DNA of 64,000 bases from Bizionia sp. M204 (GTDB lineage: Bacteria; Bacteroidota; Bacteroidia; Flavobacteriales; Flavobacteriaceae), in contig NZ_CP046242.1 of NCBI RefSeq assembly GCF_023205095.1, positions 1,663,001 to 1,727,000 of the forward strand, given 5' to 3'. The position numbers were made by a program, and so were the translations under genes. Below, piece by piece: positions 52,733-63,700 of the stretch. Under the pieces are notes generated by a model. It was not told the origin of the DNA. It did no database searches and saw only the letters and a list, made by a program, of their open reading frames with translations. Position 1 is the stretch's first letter, and the number at the start of each line of letters is the position of its first letter.

Positions 52733-54198
52733 TTATTGCTTCTTCGGGATATTCTTTAAAATCTCTAAAACAAATTTCCAGTATTTTTGTGCTGATGAAA
52801 TTTGGGCACGTTCATCTGGACTATGCGCTCCTTTAATATTAGGTCCAAAACTAATCATATCCATCTCTGGATAGTTCTGACCTAAAATACCACATTCCAA
52901 TCCTGCGTGACAAGCAGCAACGTGTGGCTTTTCATCATTCATATCTATATAAAGCGTTTCTAAAACTTGTAATATTTTAGAATCCATATTTGGTGTCCAT
53001 CCTGGATATTCGCCTGAAAACTCTACTTCACATCCGGTTAATTCAAAAGTAGCTCGTAAACTATTGGCTAAATCCCATTTTGCACTTTCAACTGAAGATC
53101 GTGTTAAACAGGCTATTTCTATATTACCATCTTTTATAACAACACGGGCAATATTATTTGAGGTCTCCACCAAGTCCTTAATATCTGCACTCATTCTATA
53201 CACACCATTTACGGCCGCATACAATGCACGCGTAACACCTTCTTGAACACCTAAATCCATAATGTTTTCAGGCGTTTCTACTTTGGAAACTTCAATTTTT
53301 AAATCGGGTTCCATCGTTTTTAGCTCGGTTTGAATAACCTGCGCATAGTCTGCCATTTCGGCAACAAAAGCATCTTCATGAATGGAATCGATGGCAACAA
53401 TAGCATGACTTTCACGTGGAATGGCATTGCGTAAGCTACCGCCATTAATTTCAGAAATACGTAAACCAAAATTCTCAAAACCATCAAATAATAAACGGTT
53501 CATAATTTTATTAGCATTTCCTAAACCTTCGTGAATTTGCATCCCGGAATGACCACCTTGTAAGCCTTTTACAGTAATGGCATACCCGGTTTTAAATTCT
53601 GGTGTTTCTTCTTCTTTGTAGGTTCTTCTAGCAGTTACATCAACACCGCCTGCGCAACCTACTCCAATTTCATCATCTTCTTCCGTGTCTAAGTTTTTAA
53701 AAGTATTTCGCCTTGCAGCAAACCGCCTTCAAGTCCCATAGCGCCTGTCATTCCCGTTTCCTCATCAATAGTAAATAAGGCTTCTATTGCTGGATGTTCA
53801 ATATCAGTGCTTTCTAAAATGGCCATAATAGTAGCCACACCTAACCCGTTATCGGCTCCTAGCGTTGTGCCTTTGGCACGCACCCAATCGCCATCAATAT
53901 ACATATCAATTCCTTGGGTGTCGAAATCGAAATCTGTATCATTATTTTTTTGATGCACCATGTCTAAATGCGACTGCATGACAATGGCTATTCTATCTTC
54001 CATGCCTTTTGTTGCTGGCTTTCTTATAATGACATTTCCTACGCTATCTTCTATAGTTTCAAGACCTAATTTTTGACCGAAATCCTTCATAAATGCTATA
54101 ACCCGTTCTTCTTTTTTTGAAGGTCGTGGTACCGCATTTAAATCGGCAAATTTATTCCATAAGGCTTTTGGTTCTAGTTCTCGTATTGCTTCGTTCAT
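52733..54198 (-). pseudogene. pepD: Aminoacyl-histidine dipeptidase PepD, frameshifted
   Basis: The 1466-nt span is one base short of 489 codons. Codons from 54198 give 169 residues with the metallopeptidase M20 motifs SHLDMVHQ, GADNGLGVA and DEETGMTGA, then stop after LLKT at 53689. A second frame carries the rest: NLDTEEDDEIGVGCAGG, GLQGGHSGMQIHEGLGNAN, and IHCHAGLECG-type AACHAGLECG at the C-terminus. Adding one A to the A5 run (T5 at plus 53694-53698) restores a continuous 488-residue protein matching PepD. The rest of the sequence has no stops, so the break is recent or a sequencing error. The enzyme would split Xaa-His dipeptides. Confidence 0.9.
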
Positions 54199-54259
54199 AT
54201 CTGTATTTTTTAAGTTTTACAAAGGTAATTATAATGTATAGAGTAATAAAACAATTCCT

Positions 54260-54267
54260 TATTTTTG
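54260..54267 (+). promoter_or_regulatory. -7 promoter box just before the DUF3810 gene
   Basis: TATTTTTG matches TAnnTTTG perfectly but ends only 4 nt before the ATG at 54272, so transcription would begin at or near the start codon, implying a leaderless message. Confidence 0.4.
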
Positions 54268-54271
54268 AAAT

Positions 54272-55333
54272 ATGCAGAAAAACCCAAAGCTTTTAATAGC
54301 GCTCGCGCTTATCCCACAGATTATCCTTATTAATATTTTGGCGCAATTTCCAGAATTTGTAGAAACCTATTACAGTCATGGAATTTACCAATGGGTTTCT
54401 GCCATATCCCGTTATGTTTTTGGTTGGATGCCATTTTCTTTTGGCGATATTTTTTATGCAGCAGCCATCATTTTCATAATCCGTTGGTTGCTTATAACTA
54501 GAAAACGGATTTTTAAAGATTTTAAAAATTGGATTATTGATATTTTCGCAACCATCTCTTTAATCTATTTCGCTTTTCATGTTTTTTGGGCTTTTAATTA
54601 TTACCGATTACCGCTTCATAAAAACCTGAATCTGAAAGCCGATTATTCAACCGAAGAACTTATAATGGTTACCGAAAAATTAATAGAAAAATCGAATGCA
54701 CTTCATGTTAAGGTAGCTATTAACGATACCGTAAAAGTAAATCTACCCTATACTAAAAAAGACATTTTAAACATGGCGCCTTTGGGTTACATACAATTAC
54801 AAAAGCAGTATCCACATTTGGAATACCACCCAAAGAGTATTAAAATGTCCTTGTTTAGTGTACCGCTAACGTATATGGGATTTAGCGGCTATCTAAATCC
54901 TTTAACCAATGAAGCTCAAGTAGACGCACTCATTCCCGTATATAAATTCCCAACAACCGTTTCTCATGAAATTGCGCATCAGTTAGGTTATGCTGCCGAG
55001 AATGAAGCTAATTTTATTGGGAGTCTGGCTGCCATGTCACATACAGACCCTTATTTTAAATACAGTGGAACAACCTTCGCGTTACGCCATTGCTTAATGG
55101 AAGTTTTTAGGCGAAATCCCGAAAAATATCAAGAACTATTATTGACCATCAATATAGGTATTCTGAAAAACTATCAAGAAGTTCAAGATTTTTGGAGGCG
55201 TTATCAAAACATCACAGAACCCGTTTTTAAAGAAACTTATAATTCCTTTTTAAAGGCCAATAACCAACAAGGTGGTATGAAAAGTTACAGCTACGTTGTA
55301 GCCCTTTATGTGAATTACTTTTTGGAATCCTAA
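54272..55333 (+). CDS. DUF3810 putative membrane metalloprotease
   Basis: A 353-residue protein with three transmembrane segments in the first 115 residues, then a soluble domain with VSHEIAHQLGYAAENEANFIG. The HEIAH zinc motif and downstream Glu are protease-like. The family is found in Bacteroidota and Firmicutes and has no proven substrate. Convergent with pepD at its 5' end across 73 nt; monocistronic. Confidence 0.9.
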   Translation: MQKNPKLLIALALIPQIILINILAQFPEFVETYYSHGIYQWVSAISRYVFGWMPFSFGDIFYAAAIIFIIRWLLITRKRIFKDFKNWIIDIFATISLIYFAFHVFWAFNYYRLPLHKNLNLKADYSTEELIMVTEKLIEKSNALHVKVAINDTVKVNLPYTKKDILNMAPLGYIQLQKQYPHLEYHPKSIKMSLFSVPLTYMGFSGYLNPLTNEAQVDALIPVYKFPTTVSHEIAHQLGYAAENEANFIGSLAAMSHTDPYFKYSGTTFALRHCLMEVFRRNPEKYQELLLTINIGILKNYQEVQDFWRRYQNITEPVFKETYNSFLKANNQQGGMKSYSYVVALYVNYFLES

Positions 55334-55421
55334 ACATAATGTTAAAAAAAATCCAATTCATTTAGCACCCATTTCTTATTACTTATATTTAAGTTTTTAA
55401 ATTTCAAACCAACCTAAACCC

Positions 55422-58397
55422 ATGAAACAACTCCTTACGCTTTTGTGTTTTGTGTTCAGCACAACGCTGTTTTCACAAAACTATTTCCCAAAAAATGATG
55501 GTGTAAAAACTGAAAGTTATAATTACCATGCTTTCACCAATGCAACCCTTCACATTTCCCCAACAGAAACCCTTGAAAATGCCACATTATTAATTAAAGA
55601 TGGCAAAGTTATTTCTAGTGGAAAACAAGTTCAAATTCCAGAAAATACTACAGTTATCAATCTGGAAGGCAAACACATTTATCCCTCATTTGTGGATATA
55701 TACTCATCGTTTGGAACCAAAAAACCAACACGTGCAGAAAACTCAAACAGCCCACAATATGATGCCTCACGCGAGGGTTACTATTGGAATGACCATATTA
55801 AACCCGAACAAAATGCTATTGAAGGTTATGCCTTTGATGCTAAAACAGCAACCGAATTACGCGAAGCTGGTTTTGGAACCGTAAACACCCATATTCCAGA
55901 TGGCATTATTCGTGGAACAGGTAGCTTAATTGCGCTATCCCCAAGTGGAACAGATGCCTCTCGCATTTTATCAGATCGTTCTGCACAGTATTTGTCAACC
56001 AGCAAAAGTGTTACGTCTAGACAAGCATATCCAACCTCTTTAATGGGAGCTATGGCGTTAATTAGACAAGTAAACTATGATGCTGATTGGTATGCCAAAG
56101 GTTTATCAGAAACAAAAGACCGATCATTAGAAGCGTTCAATAACAATAAAGATTTAGTTCAAATAATTGATGCAGGAAGTAAAATGAACGACTTGCGTAT
56201 GGACAAAGTTGGAGACGATGTAAACACCCAATATGTTATTGTTGGTGGTGGTGATGAGTATGAGTTAATTCAAGAAATTAAAGCTACAAATGCATCATTC
56301 ATTATACCTATCAATTTTCCAGATGCATTTGATATGGAAGATCCCATCATGGCAAACACAGCAAGCTTATCGGATATGCGTGAGTGGAACCAAAAACCAA
56401 GCAATCCTGCTGTTTTACATAAAAACGATGTGCCTTTTGCCCTCACCTTACACGACTTAAAAAAACCGTCTGAATTTATGCCAAACTTGCAAAAAGCCAT
56501 TGAATACGGTTTGGATGAAACAGCAGCTTTAGCAGCATTAACAACCGTTCCTGCTAAAATTATAGGAAAAAGTAATGAAATAGGAACCCTTAAAAATGGA
56601 TCTTATGCAAATTTCTTAATTACGTCTGGAACTATCTTCGATACCAAAACAACGCTTTATGAAAACTGGGTTTTAGGTAACAGACACGAAATTGTACCCA
56701 TGAATACAAAAGATATTCGTGGCGATTATGAGTTGCAAGTTGCCGGAACGACATACGATTTAAAAATTTCTGGTGAAATTTCGAAGTTAAAAGCAACGGT
56801 TAAAACAGATACGCAAAAACTAGGCTCAAAAATTACATTGACTGATGATTGGTTAGCATTAACGTTCTCCAGTATAGATACCACAAAACAAGATTTTGTA
56901 AGACTTTCAGCTAAAATTACCAACACTCCAAATATAAGTGGGGCTGCTATTTTACCAAATGGAAATGAAACCACTTTTTATGCAAAAAAACTAGAATCGA
57001 AAGCCGCTGAAAAATCAGATGACTCCGACGATGATGACAACAAGGAATCTAAATCTGATGTAAGGATATTTCCAGTTACGTTTCCTAATGAAGCCTATGG
57101 TTTTACTGAAAGACCAAAACAACAAACCATTTTATTTCAAAATGCTACGGTTTGGACTAATGAAGAAGCTGGTATTTTAAAAAACACCGATGTCCTTGTT
57201 AAAGATGGTAAGATTGCTAAAATTGGCAACAATTTAAGCGCCGGAAATGCTATGGTTATTGATGCCACAGGGAAACACATTACTTCTGGTGTTATTGATG
57301 AACATTCGCATATTGCAACAGCAGCGGTAAACGAAGCTGGTCAAAACTCCACCGCCGAGGTTACTATTGAAGATGTTGTAGATTCAGATGATATAAACAT
57401 ATACAGAAACTTATCTGGAGGTGTTACAACCATTCAAATTTTGCATGGTTCAGCAAATCCTATTGGTGGTCGCTCTGCAATAATTAAATTGAAATGGGGC
57501 GAGTCAGCACAAAACTTAATCTTTCCAAATAGTCCTAAATTCATCAAGTTTGCTTTGGGTGAAAACGTAAAACAATCCAACTGGGGCGACTATTCGCGTT
57601 CCCGTTTTCCGCAAACCAGAATGGGTGTGGAACAAGTGTATACGGATTATTTCACCAGAGCAAAAGAATACGAAGCTTTAAAGAAAAGTGGTAAACTGTA
57701 TCGTAAAGATTTAGAAATGGAAACCCTTGTTGAAATTTTAAATAAAGACCGCTTTATTAGTTGTCATTCCTACGTTCAAAGTGAAATTAATATGTTAATG
57801 GAAGTTGCCGAACGTTTCAACTTTAATATAAATACGTTTACACATATTTTAGAAGGTTATAAAGTAGCTGATAAAATGAAAGAACACGGCGTTGGAGCTT
57901 CTACTTTTAGTGATTGGTGGGCTTATAAATATGAAGTGAATGATGCCATTCCATACAATGCCGCTATACTTCATAATCAAGGTATTGTAACCGCTATTAA
58001 TAGTGATGATGCTGAAATGTCTAGACGATTAAATCAAGAAGCGGCTAAAGCAATCAAATATGGTGGTGTTAGTGAAGAAGAGGCATGGAAAATGGTGACA
58101 TTAAACCCGGCCAAATTATTACATATCGATGATCGTGTTGGTAGCGTGAAGGTTGGTAAAGATGCTGATATGGTACTATGGAACGGCCACCCAATGTCTA
58201 TTTACACCAAAGCTGAAAAAACCCTAATTGAAGGAAAAGTTTATTTTGATATGGATCGTGATAAGCAAATTCGCGAAAGCATAAAACAAGAGAAAAACGA
58301 ATTAACAACGATGATGTTGCAAGCCAAAAACAAAGGTTTAAAAACCAAACCCGTTGTTAAGAAAGTAGATGAACATTTCCATTGTGACACGATTTAA
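55422..58397 (+). CDS. Two-domain amidohydrolase-like secreted protein
   Basis: A 991-residue protein with a Sec signal (1-19, ending LFSQ). Residues about 30-430 form an amidohydrolase fold lacking metal ligands: the HxH position reads PSFVDIYSSFG. The second copy (about 565-970) has ligands DEHSHIATAAV (HxH), CHSYVQSE (His), FTHILEG (His) and NSDDAEMSR (Asp), and resembles imidazolonepropionase-like amidohydrolases. An acidic linker near 530-548 joins the two. Substrate unknown; 17 nt before the next gene, which overlaps in context. Confidence 0.9.
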   Translation: MKQLLTLLCFVFSTTLFSQNYFPKNDGVKTESYNYHAFTNATLHISPTETLENATLLIKDGKVISSGKQVQIPENTTVINLEGKHIYPSFVDIYSSFGTKKPTRAENSNSPQYDASREGYYWNDHIKPEQNAIEGYAFDAKTATELREAGFGTVNTHIPDGIIRGTGSLIALSPSGTDASRILSDRSAQYLSTSKSVTSRQAYPTSLMGAMALIRQVNYDADWYAKGLSETKDRSLEAFNNNKDLVQIIDAGSKMNDLRMDKVGDDVNTQYVIVGGGDEYELIQEIKATNASFIIPINFPDAFDMEDPIMANTASLSDMREWNQKPSNPAVLHKNDVPFALTLHDLKKPSEFMPNLQKAIEYGLDETAALAALTTVPAKIIGKSNEIGTLKNGSYANFLITSGTIFDTKTTLYENWVLGNRHEIVPMNTKDIRGDYELQVAGTTYDLKISGEISKLKATVKTDTQKLGSKITLTDDWLALTFSSIDTTKQDFVRLSAKITNTPNISGAAILPNGNETTFYAKKLESKAAEKSDDSDDDDNKESKSDVRIFPVTFPNEAYGFTERPKQQTILFQNATVWTNEEAGILKNTDVLVKDGKIAKIGNNLSAGNAMVIDATGKHITSGVIDEHSHIATAAVNEAGQNSTAEVTIEDVVDSDDINIYRNLSGGVTTIQILHGSANPIGGRSAIIKLKWGESAQNLIFPNSPKFIKFALGENVKQSNWGDYSRSRFPQTRMGVEQVYTDYFTRAKEYEALKKSGKLYRKDLEMETLVEILNKDRFISCHSYVQSEINMLMEVAERFNFNINTFTHILEGYKVADKMKEHGVGASTFSDWWAYKYEVNDAIPYNAAILHNQGIVTAINSDDAEMSRRLNQEAAKAIKYGGVSEEEAWKMVTLNPAKLLHIDDRVGSVKVGKDADMVLWNGHPMSIYTKAEKTLIEGKVYFDMDRDKQIRESIKQEKNELTTMMLQAKNKGLKTKPVVKKVDEHFHCDTI

Positions 58398-58416
58398 TAC
58401 TCTAAAAGAAAATAAG

Positions 58417-59712
58417 ATGAAACATTATACTATATACATCCTTGTTATTACGCTATTTGTAGGAAGCTTTTCCTTTGCGCAACAAACACCAGGATCCAAA
58501 CAAATTAAACCCATTGCTATTGTTGGCGCTACCGCACACATTGGAAATGGTCAAGTAATTGAAAATTCTGTGATTGTTTTTGAAAACGGAAAAATCACAT
58601 CGGTGAATACAACAAATTCCAACACGTCTGGCATGACTATTATTGATGCCAAGGGTAAACACGTGTATCCCGGATTTATTGCAGCCAATTCTGCTTTAGG
58701 ATTAGTAGAAGTCGATGCTGTAAGAGCTTCGGACGATCAAGATGAAGTTGGCGGTATGATTCCACATGTACGCAGTTTAATTGCTTACAACACAGAATCT
58801 AAAGTCGTAGAATCCATGCGTCCAAATGGCGTGTTAATGGCACAAGTATCGCCTAAAGGTGGTCGTATTTCTGGAACCTCATCCATTGTTCAATTGGATG
58901 CTTGGAATTGGGAAGATGCTGCTATAAAAACAGATGATGCTATTCACCTTAATTGGCCAAGTGCTTTTTCTAGAGGTCGTTGGTGGTTGGGAGAACCTGC
59001 AGGTTTAAAACCAAACAAAGACTATGCTGAACAAGTAAACGAGGTCGCTGCTTTTATTACCGACAGTAAAGCCTATTTAAAAGGTGATAAAAAACCTATA
59101 AACTTACCTTTTGAAGCGATGCAAGGTTTGTACAATGGTAAGCAAAAATTGTTTGTTCATGTAAATGATGAAAAAGGAATTACAGACGCTATTCATTTTG
59201 CAAAAGATCATAAGATGGAGCAATTAGTTATTGTGGGTGGTGCAGAAGCATATAAAGTCACCGGATTATTGAAACAAAACAACATACCTGTTTTAATTAA
59301 TACACCACACACATTGCCTGCCAATGATGATCAAGATTATGATTTACCATTTAAATTAGGAAAACTTTTATATGACGCAGATGTTCTTGTAGGCATTCAA
59401 GTTGGAAATGCGGAAAACTTCCAAACACGTAATTTACCATTCTACGCAGGCACTTGCGCAGCGTACGGGATGGATAAAGAAGAAGCTCTAAAATTAATCA
59501 CATCTAACAACGCTAAAATACTAGGTATTGATGCCTTTGTTGGTACTTTAGAAGCAGGAAAAGATGCCACACTTTTTATTAGTGAAGGTGATGCTTTGGA
59601 TATGCGCACCAATATTTTAACACGAGCTTTTATCCAAGGTCGTGAAATAAGTTTAGAAAGTCACCAAACAGAATTATGGAGACGTTATTCTGAAAAGTAT
59701 AAGAATCAGTAA
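58417..59712 (+). CDS. Amidohydrolase-like secreted protein without HxH
   Basis: From ATG at 58417 (MKHYTIYILVITLFVG), 431 residues; a longer frame from 58369 overlaps the previous gene. Signal peptide (1-22, ending SFAQ). The amidohydrolase fold resembles the first half of its upstream neighbour: the metal motif is replaced by YPGFIAANSALGL. So it is probably a non-catalytic partner or a changed enzyme. Nineteen nt after the two-domain gene, so one operon. Terminator follows. Confidence 0.85.
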   Translation: MKHYTIYILVITLFVGSFSFAQQTPGSKQIKPIAIVGATAHIGNGQVIENSVIVFENGKITSVNTTNSNTSGMTIIDAKGKHVYPGFIAANSALGLVEVDAVRASDDQDEVGGMIPHVRSLIAYNTESKVVESMRPNGVLMAQVSPKGGRISGTSSIVQLDAWNWEDAAIKTDDAIHLNWPSAFSRGRWWLGEPAGLKPNKDYAEQVNEVAAFITDSKAYLKGDKKPINLPFEAMQGLYNGKQKLFVHVNDEKGITDAIHFAKDHKMEQLVIVGGAEAYKVTGLLKQNNIPVLINTPHTLPANDDQDYDLPFKLGKLLYDADVLVGIQVGNAENFQTRNLPFYAGTCAAYGMDKEEALKLITSNNAKILGIDAFVGTLEAGKDATLFISEGDALDMRTNILTRAFIQGREISLESHQTELWRRYSEKYKNQ

Positions 59713-59735
59713 GTTTTACGAATATAAAGTGCAAA

Positions 59736-59771
59736 AAAAAGGCGAGCTAATTTTAATCAGCTCGCCTTTTT
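59736..59771 (+). terminator. Intrinsic terminator of the amidohydrolase operon
   Basis: GGCGAGCT (59741-59748) / AGCTCGCC (59759-59766), A-run on the left, T5 at 59767-59771 on the right. Confidence 0.85.
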
Positions 59772-59790
59772 GTATTTTAACATATTAAAT

Positions 59791-60609
59791 CTAATTAATA
59801 AATTCAGCTTTTTCTGGTTTGACAAATTTTGAAGATGCAATTTCATTTTTAGAAAGCTTAACATCTATAAATTCAGTGCTTTGTTTAGCTTCCGTAGGCT
59901 TGTCATCTTTGTAGCCATAACCCACAATTGTTTTAGGCAATAATAAGCCATTCACGTTTTGCCAATTATCATACCTTCTAAAGTGTAATTCTTTTTTATC
60001 TATACCTGGAACAAAACTAACCGTATACCCTAACCATTCCATGTGGTAAGTTGTTGGGTTGTAATACAACACATAGCGGTCATCAGACGTTTCTCCAACA
60101 CCTGCATTGTAAGTAATTTGAATTCCAGGATACGTTACGCCTTCAACAACCAAAGGCTCTGCGTCTGCATAATTAATTCCGTCATCAGACAAAATAAAGG
60201 GCATGGCATAAAAATAAAACATTAAATTGTAACCATATTTTGGATCATATCCTTTGTAGGCTTCTTCCGTTTTATTTAAAAGCCAAACCTGCTCTCCATT
60301 AAAACCAATAGTTGATTCCGGATTGTCTAGTAATGCTTCTCTGGAATTTAAATTTGTCATTATCACTTCCTTTCCATCCGGCTTATCCATAGTAAAAATC
60401 AAAGATTTCATTGCTTTCCAAGTGTCTAATCCGCCATGTGCATCAAATACTTTAGTCAGATTTTCTGGATAGTTTTTATTTTTAGCTTCTTGAACGTTTA
60501 ATGTGTCTTCTGTTTGCGCTTTAGAGATTATTGTTTCTGGCTCCGCCTTATTTTCTTTACATGCCGAAAAAACAAATAAAAGTGTTACAGCAAAAAAATA
60601 GTTTTTCAT
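59791..60609 (-). CDS. Lipoprotein of LolA/DUF6503-like type
   Basis: From ATG at 60609 (MKNYFFAVTLLFVFSAC), 272 residues; the 18 preceding codons are not a signal. Lipobox VFSAC, Cys17. Mature sequence: VFDAHGGLDTWKAMKSLIF, YVLYYNPTTYHMEWLGYT, repeated strands resembling outer-membrane lipoprotein-sorting-like folds (DUF6503 in flavobacteria, from memory). Function unknown. Monocistronic. Confidence 0.8.
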   Translation of the reverse strand: MKNYFFAVTLLFVFSACKENKAEPETIISKAQTEDTLNVQEAKNKNYPENLTKVFDAHGGLDTWKAMKSLIFTMDKPDGKEVIMTNLNSREALLDNPESTIGFNGEQVWLLNKTEEAYKGYDPKYGYNLMFYFYAMPFILSDDGINYADAEPLVVEGVTYPGIQITYNAGVGETSDDRYVLYYNPTTYHMEWLGYTVSFVPGIDKKELHFRRYDNWQNVNGLLLPKTIVGYGYKDDKPTEAKQSTEFIDVKLSKNEIASSKFVKPEKAEFIN

Positions 60610-60664
60610 AAAATCGTTTCTTTTAGTGGTTATACTGCTTTGTCGAATTTCAAAAGTAGACATT

Positions 60665-60695
60665 ACAAAAAAAAGCTTCAGGTTTACTGAAGCTT
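60665..60695 (-). terminator. Intrinsic terminator of the giant T9SS gene
   Basis: AAGCTTCAG (60673-60681) / CTGAAGCTT (60687-60695), loop GTTTA; on the minus strand it is followed by a T-run (eight A on plus at 60667-60674). It lies 26 nt past the stop at 60721. Confidence 0.85.
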
Positions 60696-60720
60696 ATATA
60701 ATTTTAGTCGGCGTATTTAT

Positions 60721-63700
60721 CTATTGAATAATCAGCTTTTCAATCGTCTTAAATCCGTTGCTCTTCAATTCAATAAAATACAGTCCTTGAGGTAAATTAG
60801 CAACATTAAGAGAAAGCATATTACCTTCTAATATGGGATTCGATGTGGATACTAATTTTCCGGTTACATCAAAAACTTGGATCTGAATGGTATTCATGTT
60901 TCCCTTACTAAACTCAAAATTAACCACCGTATTTGCTGGGTTTGGATACATAGTATAATTAACGGATGCAAATTCACCAACGGACAAGTTCGCTACAAAC
61001 TCGGTTTCAAACGTATTGGTGGTAATAGCTGGATTAAAATCGAAATAAATATCGGCTGTATTTGGAATCAGATCACCTTCAGAATAACCTGGCAAAGGTT
61101 TGATTTTAAAATACACATAACCATGGCTATTGGGTTCGTCCATACTTTCGCTTGGAAGGTTTATAGCATCAAACTGCCATGTTAAAGCATTGTCAACTCG
61201 GGTCACAGTATAATCATGACTCGCCTTTAACATTTTAAAAGACGCTGGATCCAATTGATTATCTAATACATCTTCCACTCTAATTTCAAGTGCTTCAGCA
61301 GTACCTAAATTTTGAAAATTAATGGTGTAATACAGATAGTCTTCACTTGTAAAATCGTCTAGTTTAATTTCTGGACCATGGGATTCTGTTTTATCATTTG
61401 GGTCATACGAATTTACAACCGCTTGTGTTATCGTAGAACTGTTATTACTAAAGTCCAAATCCGTTTCACTGTAAACTACAGAATTGGTAATAAAATCGCC
61501 AATATTTAAACTGGTTGGCACATCTAATTGTACAAGAACTTCTTCTTCCATACCAGGCATTAAATTATTGAAATTTAATATAAAACTAGTACTTGTATTC
61601 GTAATCGTATTTCCTGGATTTAAACCTAAAACGGTATTCAATGTAACCAAAGCATCATGCGTAAATTCAACAGAACCTGAAACAGGAATAGTTCCTAAAT
61701 TTTCAACAACCAGATAATTAGTTGAAATTTGACCTGGTCTTGGTGGTGTAAATGAAAATAAACTAACGCCAATATCGCTACAAGTGCCTATAGATGTCAG
61801 CGGAAAATTAACCGCTACGGTTTCACCTTCAATAGGTGATACATTTTCAATTAATGTGGTTGTTTGTGATAAACAAGTATTATAAATCTCATAAATCTCA
61901 AAACTGACATCATAGGTATCTCCTACTTGCGTGTTTGGAATAATAAAACTACCATAAGATGAATTGACATAGTTTATAACACCATCATTATTCATTTCAT
62001 AACTAAAAAGTCCTTCATTAAATTTCACTTCTGAATCATCAAAAATAGAATCGCCATTTTCATCTAGAAAGGCATTGACTACAATAGCGTTTTCAATCTC
62101 CAAACAATATACAGACAACTCGATAGGTGTAAATGCACCAGACTCACAACTAACAGAGGCATCAGAATCTATTACAAATGAAATGGTATCACCACTAGCA
62201 GCGAACAATAGACCAGCTAAATTACCGTTATTATTTCCTTCATAAATAAGGGTGTTATCCGTGTCATAAACTAATAGATTATCACAACAGGTCTCCAACT
62301 GGCCTGATGTAAAAAACAAGGTTATTGGCGAACCGTTGTCACTCGTATAAACATATTGGGTGGTATCATTATTAGTGTAACAAATAGTTACAGTTTCTTG
62401 ACAACCAACGGCACAATTAGAATCAACAACCAATTCCAATGTAGTAGTTGCAAAACAGCCATCCGATAGATTATCTACACGCACAAAAACGGTTTGAACG
62501 CCTGCTATAATATTTGTATAATTAATCGAATTTAAAACATTTGTCCCTGTTTCCGCGTCAGCCCGTGTTTCGTAATAGCTAACGGCATAGTCATTGAAAT
62601 TTAATCCACCTAAAATTTCTAAATCCTTATCGTTTAAGTTAAACATGGCAAAACCATCTGCTGTACCATCTAAATCGCAAACAATTAATGGGGAAGGCGC
62701 AGTTAACGCGATAGATTCTTCAACAAGTAATTCAATGGTGCTAAAACCAGCACAGCCAGTTAAAAGGTTGTCTCCTCTCACATAAATGATTTGAGGGTTA
62801 CTCGTATTCGTAAAACTCTCTGAAACAAGTATTGGGTTATTGAAGTTAACGGCATCAACTTCCGTTTCATAAAAAGTTAATTCAACATTTTGCTGCCCAT
62901 TAAGTATTTGAGGCAATACATCTGTTATATTAAATTGGGCAATACCATCGTTGGTTTGGTCATCACAAACCATCAAGGTTACATTCTCTAAATCAGCACT
63001 TTCTGATACATTTAAAAAGCAAGAGGTATAAACAATACACCCTGTATTAGGATCTAATACTTTGGCTATTATTTCTTGATTGTTGGGAATGATATTAACA
63101 TAAGGGCTTAATAGAGGATTAGTATCGTTTTGAGCATCCCTAGCAGATGCATAATATGAGAATTCAAAACCTGAATTTGGAGCTAAAATTAATTCTGATA
63201 AAGCGTCTAAATCAAACTCTGCAAAACCAGGAGTCGTACTGCAAGCTTCCATTTCTGCGGGAGACGTAGCTGGCATTAAATCAACTTGTATGGTAAAGGA
63301 GCTGGTTTCAAAATTGCCAGAATCCAAATCTTCCACACGAACAAATATGGTTTGCGGATTCGATGTGTTTGTATAACTGCTAGGATTTGAAATAGCATTA
63401 TTACCAATTTCGGCATTAACTAAACTTTCGTGGTACGTAACAACACTGCAAGTTGAGCCACCCGATATAATAGCTGTTTGTTGGGTTAAATCAAACATTT
63501 CATTCGTCACATCACTACACATTTGAAGATTTACTGGTGCTTCACCAATTAAGCTAGTGTAAACTATAATATCTTCAGAATACGTTTCATAACCAAAAAA
63601 GCTGAAATTGAAATAAGACGTTTCTACGGTATAGGTTTCATCCGCAGTTGGACAAACAGTAACTATGGGACTTGTACTAATTATTTGTCCAGAACCGTTA

